Positions 29,196-34,377 of a stretch of DNA of 34,377 nucleotides are shown here, piece after piece (the stretch's first letter is position 1; each line of letters opens with the position of its first letter). The translations under genes and the position numbers were made by a program. The stretch comes from Candidatus Eiseniibacteriota bacterium (GTDB taxonomy: Bacteria; Eisenbacteria; RBG-16-71-46; SZUA-252): contig VBOX01000105.1 in the NCBI GenBank assembly GCA_005893265.1, positions 1 to 34,377 of the forward strand, written 5' to 3'. The notes below the pieces were generated by a model. The model made no database searches. It saw only the letters and a program-made list of their open reading frames with translations, and was not told the DNA's origin.

Positions 29196-30350
29196 ATGAC
29201 ACTCGAAGCCTCGAGCTACCTTAAGGCCCTGCAGCCACTCCTGTCTCTTCCCCGTGAAACCCTTCCTCAGCTCACCGGGGCTGAAGCCCGCAAGGCGCTC
29301 GAGTGGGCCGCCGGGGCGCTCTCGCTAGAACTCATTGAAAAAAAGGGGGTTGCGCCATCGTTTCTCCTGCTGCCTCGTGGTCACGGCGAGCCCCGGGTTG
29401 TCCTCTTCGCCGCATGGCATGCCGAGTCGCTCCCGGTCCTGCCGGCCGCCGTGGAGGGAGCGGAGCGGCTCGCCCTGGCCGCGTCCCTCGCGGCCCTCGA
29501 CTTGGACCAGGACTCGCAGGTTCCGGCTGCCTTGGTCGTGGCTCCAGGCGCCATGCAGGGGTCCCTGGTGCTCGCGGATTTCCTCGCGGAGCACCGCCCA
29601 CGGCTCCAAGCGAGGACCGCGTTCTGGCTCAGGATCGGGCCTCGGGCTCCACGGAGAAGGCGCATTTATCTGGGGGCGCGTGGCCGCGTCGTGCTCGGGA
29701 TTTGGGATGCGGGCGCCAATCCATACCGGATCCGCGACCGCATGGTGGAGGAGCTGCTCGCGGAGGCGTACGGCCCGCGGCCTCTGGATTTCGAGCTGCT
29801 GCGAAAGCTCGGGGAGAATCGCGACGCGCTCGACTTCCTGGAGGAGGCATTGGACGAGCCGGAAAGCGGCTCCGGTGACGGCGAGGAACGTTTGAAGAGG
29901 GCGCTCTTCGAGCCTCGGGGGCACGTCGTGCTTCCGCAAGTGAAACACCCGGACCGTCCGCAGGCATGGCTCGTGTTCGAGACCGTTGAAAACATGGAGC
30001 CCGTCGATTTGCTTCAACGCGCACAGGTGCTGGCCGGCGGAGCCAAGGTCGAGATCGCCGAAGGATTTCTGTGGGAGCGCATCGGCATCCACCATCCTTC
30101 GATCCAGGCACAGATCAAGCTCTCGAAATCGGTGTCGGAGGGCCCTGAGATTTGGCCCTCCGCGCCGTGGCTCACTCCCGCGGGGATCTTCACGCGGGCG
30201 CTGGGGACGTCGCTGGCGGAATGGGCGATTCCTATCCAGGCATCCGTGGCGATCCGTTTCCCGAAGGTGGAAGATTTCGAATCGATCGCCCTCGAGGCGT
30301 GCCAGCTTATTCGCCAAGCTTTGGCGGAAACGGCTACTATCGATACGTAG
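29196..30350 (+). CDS. M20-peptidase-like protein without a recognisable metal site
   Basis: 384 residues. The overall layout resembles M20 (ArgE/DapE/CPG2-type) proteins: RVVLFAAWHAESLPVLPA where M20 enzymes have the first metal-site strand (GHxDxxP); GSLVLADFLAEHRPRLQA where they have the EExGSxxL helix; IYLGARGRVVLGI where they have the lid-domain entry; an HPSIQAQIKLSKSV segment; and LTPAGIFTRALGTSLAEWAIP near the C-terminal metal ligand. The HxD pair appears as HxE, the paired glutamates before GS are replaced by Ala-Met, and no zinc set is apparent. I read it as a catalytically dead homologue. The assignment comes from pattern matching without alignment tools and may be wrong. Confidence 0.6.
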   Translation: MTLEASSYLKALQPLLSLPRETLPQLTGAEARKALEWAAGALSLELIEKKGVAPSFLLLPRGHGEPRVVLFAAWHAESLPVLPAAVEGAERLALAASLAALDLDQDSQVPAALVVAPGAMQGSLVLADFLAEHRPRLQARTAFWLRIGPRAPRRRRIYLGARGRVVLGIWDAGANPYRIRDRMVEELLAEAYGPRPLDFELLRKLGENRDALDFLEEALDEPESGSGDGEERLKRALFEPRGHVVLPQVKHPDRPQAWLVFETVENMEPVDLLQRAQVLAGGAKVEIAEGFLWERIGIHHPSIQAQIKLSKSVSEGPEIWPSAPWLTPAGIFTRALGTSLAEWAIPIQASVAIRFPKVEDFESIALEACQLIRQALAETATIDT

Positions 30351-30388
30351 AAGCACCAGCATTTTCGCCTTGATCAACCGGCGCGCCC

Positions 30389-30404
30389 CGTACCAGTAGG
30401 TACG
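30389..30404. repeat. Hairpin 1 of the structured intergenic region
   Basis: CGTACC and GGTACG pair perfectly around AGTA. It lies 39 nt after the stop of the M20-like gene. No T-run follows. Confidence 0.5.
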
Positions 30405-30419
30405 AGGCTTGTACGCAAC

Positions 30420-30430
30420 GCGACAGTCGC
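30420..30430. repeat. Odd palindrome in the structured intergenic region
   Basis: GCGAC-A-GTCGC is a perfect 5-nt-arm palindrome with a one-base centre, too tight for an RNA hairpin on its own but suitable as a protein site or as part of a larger fold. Confidence 0.4.
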
Positions 30431-30434
30431 TTTA

Positions 30435-30470
30435 AGAGCGCGCCGATACAGCCAAACACCAGCGCGCTCT
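30435..30470. repeat. Hairpin 2 of the structured intergenic region
   Basis: AGAGCGCGC (30435-30443) pairs perfectly with GCGCGCTCT (30462-30470) around an 18-nt loop (30444-30461). The 9-bp stem is G/C-rich and would be stable in RNA from either strand. Confidence 0.55.
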
Positions 30471-30599
30471 ATCTCGTCCTCTGAAAGAACTTGAGTGTTC
30501 GTCGCGGTCGTTCGAAAGCTTTGGCATGTCGTGTGCCTAGAGAATGGTAAACAGCCGCGTATCGTTTCAGCCCTGACCCCCCATGGTGCGCGGCGAGGG
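30471..30599. other. Remainder of the 303-nt intergenic region
   Basis: No gene is evident. TTGGCA (30521-30526) and AATGGT (30543-30548) at 16 nt could be a promoter for a short transcript of about 80 nt ending at the terminator at 30600-30633. I compared the stretch by eye with 6S, tmRNA, RNase P and SRP RNA signatures and found no match. Confidence 0.3.
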
Positions 30600-30633
30600 C
30601 CTCTGAAGCCAAAACTTCAGGGGTCTCTTTTTT
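30600..30633 (+). terminator. Intrinsic terminator
   Basis: CCTCTGAAG (30600-30608) pairs with CTTCAGGGG (30615-30623), with one G-U pair, around CCAAAA, and is followed by TCTCTTTTTT. It terminates plus-strand transcription only. It lies 250 nt downstream of the M20-like gene, further than usual for that gene's terminator, so it may end a separate small transcript. Confidence 0.75.
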
Positions 30634-30653
30634 GCGGGGTGGATGGCTCGACC

Positions 30654-31697
30654 TCACCAGACCCTCCACCGCCTGAGATCCGACAGAGGATAGAAGATGC
30701 TCACGTTTCGCGCTGCTGCGCGGTAGCAAAGGAAAACTCCGGCCCATGCCGCTAGCGCGGCGATCTTGGGTATGGCGCCTGGCAGAAGAAGTCCGATCAC
30801 GGGCGCCCATGCCAAGGCGAGCTGGATCCATGGCGCGACCAACCCTAATAGAATGCTGTAGCGCGCGGCCGGGAACGCGTTCTTCTCGACCCCGCGCACG
30901 AGGCCGCGAACGCCCGAATGCCACCGCACGGCGACCCGCCCATCGTGCCTCGCGAAGACCTGCCGCGCCCCGCTCTCCTTCAAGATCTTGCCCAGCGCGA
31001 TATCGTCCAGCAGCTCGTATCGAATCTTGGAGTGACCTCCCGCCGGCTGATAGGCCTTCCGCTTCACCAGATTGAAGGCTCCGATCCCGATCGCATTTTT
31101 CCGGCGTGGGTCCGAGGCGAGCCACGGCCTGAGGGTGGCGTTGAAAATCACGACGAACGCCGCGATGAATACAGCCTCGCTGAGGCCTTCGATCCGCATG
31201 TCCGGCGCGACCGCGACGTGGTCCCATCCCTCCCGGACCGCGAGCGATACCGCGCGGCGGGCGGCATCGGGCGCGAGCGTAACGTCGGCATCGGTGAAGA
31301 GAATCCAATCGGACTCAGCCGCTTCGGCGCCCAGCGCGAGCGCGTGACACTTCCCGATCCACCCCTCGGGAAGGGACTCGACGTGGAGCACGCGAAGACG
31401 GGAATCCTCCGCGGCGATCCGGTCGAGGATGCGGCCGGTCTCGTCTACGGAGCGGTCGTCGACAAGAATGATCCGGACGAGCGGATAGTCCTGGGCGAGG
31501 AGGGATCGCGCGGCCTGCTCGACCCGCCCCGCTTCGTCTCTTGCGGCGGCGACGATGCTCAGGGAAGGGAGCTCTCGATCCGCGAGCGGCTCGAGGCTTG
31601 CGAGGCCGGGGGTACGTCGGTTGCCGAGAACGGCGCTGATCCCCGCCTCGAGCCAGTAGAGGGCGGAGACCGCGACGGTGGCGGTGGCGATCGTCAT
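30654..31697 (-). CDS. Family 2 glycosyltransferase (HpnB-like), membrane-anchored
   Basis: 347 residues from ATG 31697. One N-terminal hydrophobic helix precedes a GT-A catalytic domain: SLSIVAAARDEAGRVEQAARSLLAQDYP, VDDRSVDETGRIL, FTDADVTLAP (the DxD motif) and ELLDDIALGKIL (acceptor-base region). Two or three helices close the protein (SILLGLVAPWIQLALAWAPVIGLLLPGA; IAALAAWAGVFL). This layout is that of HpnB-type enzymes found with hopanoid genes and of other lipid or polysaccharide glycosyltransferases. No hopanoid genes are nearby, so the acceptor is unknown. A longer frame to 31805 overlaps the divergent esterase gene and is rejected. Confidence 0.88.
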   Translation of the reverse strand: MTIATATVAVSALYWLEAGISAVLGNRRTPGLASLEPLADRELPSLSIVAAARDEAGRVEQAARSLLAQDYPLVRIILVDDRSVDETGRILDRIAAEDSRLRVLHVESLPEGWIGKCHALALGAEAAESDWILFTDADVTLAPDAARRAVSLAVREGWDHVAVAPDMRIEGLSEAVFIAAFVVIFNATLRPWLASDPRRKNAIGIGAFNLVKRKAYQPAGGHSKIRYELLDDIALGKILKESGARQVFARHDGRVAVRWHSGVRGLVRGVEKNAFPAARYSILLGLVAPWIQLALAWAPVIGLLLPGAIPKIAALAAWAGVFLCYRAAARNVSIFYPLSDLRRWRVW

Positions 31698-31710
31698 ATC
31701 GAGTCCGGCT

Positions 31711-31739
31711 ACTCTAGCAGCACGGCCTCGAATTGACAC
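31711..31739 (-). promoter_or_regulatory. Promoter of the glycosyltransferase gene
   Basis: On the minus strand GTGTCA (31739-31734) and an extended TGC-TAGAGT (-10 at 31716-31711) are 17 nt apart; the -10 ends 13 nt before ATG 31697. Its -35 overlaps the -35 of the divergent esterase promoter almost completely. Confidence 0.4.
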
Positions 31740-31761
31740 ACGTGCTTCGCGCCCATAGGCT
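31733..31761 (+). promoter_or_regulatory. Sigma70-like promoter of the esterase-dapF operon, leaderless
   Basis: A perfect TTGACA (31733-31738), a 17-nt spacer and TAGGCT (31756-31761), whose last base lies 6 nt before ATG 31768. This is the best promoter in the window. With initiation 6-8 nt downstream of the -10, the first transcribed base is at or within a base or two of the ATG. Confidence 0.6.
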
Positions 31762-31767
31762 CCCGGC

Positions 31768-32775
31768 ATGGGGATCCCACGCGGCACGATTCGGAGCGAG
31801 CGCATCGAAAGCTCCGTCCTGCGAGGGAATCTTCCGGGCGATCCCGAGGCCCGCGACCTCTACCTATACCTCCCCCCCGGGTACGAGCGCGGCAGCGAGC
31901 GTTACCCCGTCGCGTGGTGTTTGAGCGGCTTTACCGGGCGTGGGCGGATGCTCTTGAACGACAGCCCGTGGATGCCGGGGATCGGAGACCGCATGGACGT
32001 GCTCCTCGCGGACGGCCGGGCGAAGCCCATGATCTTAGCGCTCCCGGATTGCTTCACCCACCTGGGCGGAAGCCAGTACGTCAATTCTCCCGCGCTCGGC
32101 GATTACGAGGACCATGTCGTGAAGGAGCTGGTACCGTTCGTCGATTCTCATTACCGGACGCTCCCCGCGCCGGAGCATCGTGGGGTGATCGGAAAGTCCA
32201 GCGGCGGGTACGGCGCGCTCAGGCTCGGCATGCGCCACCCGGACGTCTTCGGTGCGGTCGTCTGCCACAGCGGCGACATCTACTTCGAGCACTGCTACAA
32301 GCGTGACTTCGCGCCCGCGCTGCGTACCATCCGCAAGGGGGGCGGCCTTGCCGCCTGGCTGAGCGCGTTCCGCGCGGCGCCGCGGAAGCGCCATGCAGAC
32401 ATCGAGGCGCTCAACATCGTCGCCATGAGCGCCGCCTACTCGCCGAACGTGGCCTCGCCGCCCGCCTACTGCGACCTCCCCTTCGATCTCGAGACCGGCC
32501 AGATCAACGAGGACGTGTGGAGGCGGTGGCTCGAATATGATCCACTCCACGCGGTCGAACGGCACGCGGAGAGCCTGAAGGGACTCAGGCTCCTCTTTCT
32601 CGATTGCGGCCGAGAGGACGAATTCTATCTGGAGCTGGGCGCGCGGTGTTTCGTGAGACGGCTCGAGGCGCTGGGCGTCTCCCATGAGTACCAGGAATTC
32701 GAGGACGGTCACATGAACATCTCATACCGCATGGACGTCACCCTGCCCAAGCTCTCCCACGCCCTTGGCCGGTGA
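31768..32775 (+). CDS. Esterase D/enterochelin-esterase-like alpha/beta hydrolase
   Basis: 335 residues, PF00756-type. RDLYLYLPPGYERGSERYPVAWCLSGFTG opens the fold; the nucleophile serine is in the elbow GVIGKSSGGYGALRLGMRHP (G-K-S-S-G-G, near residue 145), followed by VVCHSGD. The C-terminal acid is in LFLDCGREDEFYLELG and the histidine in EDGHMNISYR. No signal peptide, so it is cytoplasmic, whereas many relatives (antigen 85, Fes) act elsewhere. Substrate unknown. The first gene of a three-gene operon with an AhpD-like protein and DapF, overlapping the former by 11 nt. Confidence 0.88.
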   Translation: MGIPRGTIRSERIESSVLRGNLPGDPEARDLYLYLPPGYERGSERYPVAWCLSGFTGRGRMLLNDSPWMPGIGDRMDVLLADGRAKPMILALPDCFTHLGGSQYVNSPALGDYEDHVVKELVPFVDSHYRTLPAPEHRGVIGKSSGGYGALRLGMRHPDVFGAVVCHSGDIYFEHCYKRDFAPALRTIRKGGGLAAWLSAFRAAPRKRHADIEALNIVAMSAAYSPNVASPPAYCDLPFDLETGQINEDVWRRWLEYDPLHAVERHAESLKGLRLLFLDCGREDEFYLELGARCFVRRLEALGVSHEYQEFEDGHMNISYRMDVTLPKLSHALGR

Positions 32776-33397
32776 CGAGGACAACCGCGCCGGAGCGCTC
32801 CTTCCGGCGCACGCGCGGCTCGTTTCCCTTTCCGCGGCGATCGCGGCGGGGGACGCGTCCGGGACCGCCGGTCACGCGGCGGAGGCGCTCCGGGAGGGAG
32901 CCTCTCCCGACGCGGTGTACGAAGCGCTGCTCCAGTCCTACCTCTTCCTCGGATTCCCGCGCGCCATCGAGGCATTCATCGCGGCAAAGCCGGTGCTCGC
33001 GCGACAGGGCGCGCACCGGGACGAGGCGGAGCCCGTCGACCCAGCGGCGTGGCTTCACGCCGGAGAGTCTCTCTGCCGGCGCGTGTACGGGAGGAATTAC
33101 GTGAAGTTGATGGCAACCATGCGGGATCTCTCGCCCGATCTCGCTTCCTGGATGATCCTCGAGGGCTACGGAAAGACGCTCTCCCGACCCGGGCTCGACG
33201 CCGTCACGCGCGAGTACTGCGTCGTCGCGATCCTGGCCACCACCCGCATGTGGCGCCAGCTCCGCTCCCACGCGATCGGCGCGATCCACGTGGGCGGGAC
33301 CCGCGCGGGCGTGCGCGAGGCCATCGCGCTATGCGCTCCGGTGGCGGGGGACGCTGTGGCTCGGGAGGCACTCCACGCGGCCGGGTTGGAGGCCTGA
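32765..33397 (+). CDS. AhpD/carboxymuconolactone decarboxylase-like helical protein
   Basis: 210 residues from TTG 32765, overlapping the esterase stop by 11 nt. Two similar helical halves: the first contains EALREGASPDAVYEALLQSYLFLGFPRAIEAF, the second LDAVTREYCVVAILATTRMWRQLRSHAIGAIHVGGTRAGVREAIALCAPVAG, both resembling the CMD (AhpD-like) core. The catalytic CxxC of AhpD is absent: the equivalent segments have LQSYLFLGFP and TRMWRQLRSH. It is thus a CMD-fold protein without peroxidase cysteines. No better ATG lies nearby; the start is inferred from the overlap. It ends 1 nt before dapF. Confidence 0.75.
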   Translation: MAGDEDNRAGALLPAHARLVSLSAAIAAGDASGTAGHAAEALREGASPDAVYEALLQSYLFLGFPRAIEAFIAAKPVLARQGAHRDEAEPVDPAAWLHAGESLCRRVYGRNYVKLMATMRDLSPDLASWMILEGYGKTLSRPGLDAVTREYCVVAILATTRMWRQLRSHAIGAIHVGGTRAGVREAIALCAPVAGDAVAREALHAAGLEA

Positions 33398-33398
33398 G

Positions 33399-34229
33399 AT
33401 GCTCGGAGCGGACTTCGTCAAGGGGCACGGCCTGGGGAACGACTACATCGTGGTGGACGGCGAGCGCTTCGGGATCCCGCTCACGCCCGAGCGCGTACGC
33501 CTCCTCTGCCATCGTAACTTGGGCTTGGGCTCCGACGGCGTGCTCGAGGTCACGAGGCGCGTCGACGGGTTCTTCGCGAGAATCTGGAATCCGGATGGCT
33601 CGGAAGCGGAACGGAGCGGAAACGGGCTGCGAATCGCCGCAAAATTTCTGAGCGACCACGGCTATACGATCGAAAGCACCTTCGTGATCGAGACCGCGGC
33701 GGGACCCGTCACAACCGAGGTGTACAGGCGCGCCGGGAGGGTGTACGCGGTCCGACTGGAGATGGGGCGGGCGATCATCGAGCGCGCCGTCCGATCGCTC
33801 GCGGTCGAGCGTCGCCGCCTCGACGTAACGGTAGTTTCGGTAGGGAACCCGCACTGCGTCATTTTCGGCGAGCCCCTGACGCGCGAGCGATTATTCGCCG
33901 TCGGCCCTCTGGTGGAGAAACACGCGCAATTCCCAAAACGGATCAACGTGCAGATCGCCGCCGCGGAATCACGTACAAGCGCGCGGGCTCTGGTCTGGGA
34001 GCGCGGCGCGGGGCACACGCTCGCCTCGGGCACGAGCGCGTGCGCGGTCGCCGCGGCGTGCTTCGACCGGGGCCTCGTGGACGGAAAGGTTACGGTGTTG
34101 ATGGAGGGAGGGGAGCTCGAGGTCGAGGTCGGGCCGGACCTGACTCTCATCATGACCGGACCCGCCGAGGAGGTCTACGTCGGGACGCTCAGCCCGGATC
34201 TGCGCCAGCGCCTGCTCGAGATGCAGTAG
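33399..34229 (+). CDS. dapF: Diaminopimelate epimerase-family protein with serines at both catalytic cysteines
   Basis: 276 residues, normal DapF length and fold: FVKGHGLGNDYIVVDG at the N-terminus, LGLGSDGVLEV, IWNPDGSEAERSGNGLRIAA and ALVWERGAGHTLASGTSACA. In canonical DapF the two-base racemase cysteines lie in the motifs A-x-x-C-G-N-G and GETxACGTG. Here they read E-R-S73-G-N-G and G-H-T-L-A-S210-G-T-S, so both are serine and the usual Glu before T is His206. DapF converts LL- to meso-diaminopimelate for lysine and peptidoglycan. With two serines that activity is doubtful by the standard mechanism. I believe similar Ser-type homologues exist in other phyla but cannot check. Third gene of the esterase operon, 1 nt after the AhpD-like gene. 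Confidence 0.85.
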   Translation: MLGADFVKGHGLGNDYIVVDGERFGIPLTPERVRLLCHRNLGLGSDGVLEVTRRVDGFFARIWNPDGSEAERSGNGLRIAAKFLSDHGYTIESTFVIETAAGPVTTEVYRRAGRVYAVRLEMGRAIIERAVRSLAVERRRLDVTVVSVGNPHCVIFGEPLTRERLFAVGPLVEKHAQFPKRINVQIAAAESRTSARALVWERGAGHTLASGTSACAVAAACFDRGLVDGKVTVLMEGGELEVEVGPDLTLIMTGPAEEVYVGTLSPDLRQRLLEMQ

Positions 34230-34377
34230 CCGCCGGGGTCGTGCGTCCCTCCACGTAGCGGTTGTACGCACCCCGCACGAAGTACGTGGCGATCGTGGCA
34301 AGGAAGGCGCTCATGTATCCCCACGCGAGGAACAGTGCCGCAAAGAGCAGCCCCAAGGTGAAGAGAATAAACGAGCC
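34189..34377 (-). CDS. C-terminal part of an unidentified membrane protein at the right edge
   Basis: A frame entering from the right edge encodes 62 residues and stops at TGA 34189-34191, overlapping the last 41 nt of dapF on the other strand. It begins GSFILFTLGLLFAALFLAWGYMSAF, a convincing membrane helix, continues with ATIATYFVRGAYNRYVEG and ends in an Ala/Gly-rich tail. The convergent overlap is short and acceptable. The family cannot be told from this fragment. Confidence 0.55.
   Translation of the reverse strand, partial: GSFILFTLGLLFAALFLAWGYMSAFLATIATYFVRGAYNRYVEGRTTPAATASRAGAGADPG

Noticed and set aside
30495-30755. 86-codon frame across the structured intergenic region
   Set aside because: It runs through an intrinsic terminator and into the antisense of the glycosyltransferase gene, with no start signal or family resemblance.
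1-34377. Defence island, prophage, insertion sequence or CRISPR array
   Set aside because: I looked for transposases, integrases, restriction/toxin genes, cas genes and spaced direct repeats and found none; the truncated tRNA is the only possible integration-related trace.

Overview
The window is chromosomal DNA of high G+C (about two thirds by eye), densely packed with genes and carrying no insertion sequence, phage gene, integrase or CRISPR array that I can see. Lipoproteins, a periplasmic thioredoxin/CcdA system, an outer-membrane-barrel-like domain, GSI-alpha-type glutamine synthetase, ThyX, TolB-like/TPR serine-threonine kinase and SpoIIE/RsbW signalling together suggest a Gram-negative, probably uncultured bacterium of an environmental phylum (Eisenbacteria or another FCB/Acidobacteria-like lineage). 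That placement is inference only.

Layout. 1-2046: a DinB-fold protein, a Spy/CpxP-like protein and a HAD-IIA phosphatase. 2047-2626: a gene-free, unusually A/T-rich stretch. 2627-5481: thyX, a periplasmic thioredoxin and an MFS transporter. 5599-10675: a DUF3798-type ABC transporter cassette (lipoprotein, ATPase, two permeases) in which the ATPase and the first permease are each broken by an internal deletion plus frame change. 10672-18497: a soluble Ser/Thr kinase-TolB-TPR protein, divergent from a run of TerC-like protein, an SppA protease fused to an outer-membrane-barrel-like domain, and a membrane SpoIIE/RsbU phosphatase. 18469-20109: an RsbW-like kinase facing a GAF/HD-GYP gene whose 3' end has lost its stop and reads antisense through the RsbW gene. 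A 5' half of tRNA-Asn lies at 20203-20234.

20353-23475 (minus strand): ccdA, tlpA-like, glnA and a GNAT acetyltransferase. 23589-25271 (plus): a YjbQ/UPF0047 protein and a three-domain SRPBCC-PDZ-DinB fusion. 25319-28713 (minus): an apparent operon of HAD phosphatase, acpS, bifunctional nnrE/nnrD and a class II aldolase. 28825-30653: a zinc-ribbon protein, a degenerate M20-peptidase-like protein and a structured intergenic stretch ending in a terminator. 30654-34377: an HpnB-like glycosyltransferase divergent from an esterase/AhpD-like/dapF operon whose DapF has serine at both catalytic cysteine positions, then the C-terminal part of a membrane protein running off the right edge.

Two themes are visible only at window scale. 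First, many genes that begin a transcription unit have a sigma70-like -10 box ending only 5-8 nt before the start codon, which predicts leaderless mRNAs; downstream and other genes use Shine-Dalgarno sequences instead. Second, four separate features (ABC ATPase, permease 1, HD-GYP 3' end, tRNA-Asn) look cut by small deletions while their surroundings are intact. This is either real decay or an assembly problem, and should be settled before interpreting those loci. I did not recognise a defence island or an obviously new multi-gene system. The strongest candidates for new biology are the Ser/Ser DapF, the SRPBCC-PDZ-DinB fusion, the barrel-SppA fusion, the metal-site-less M20 homologue and the leaderless promoter architecture.
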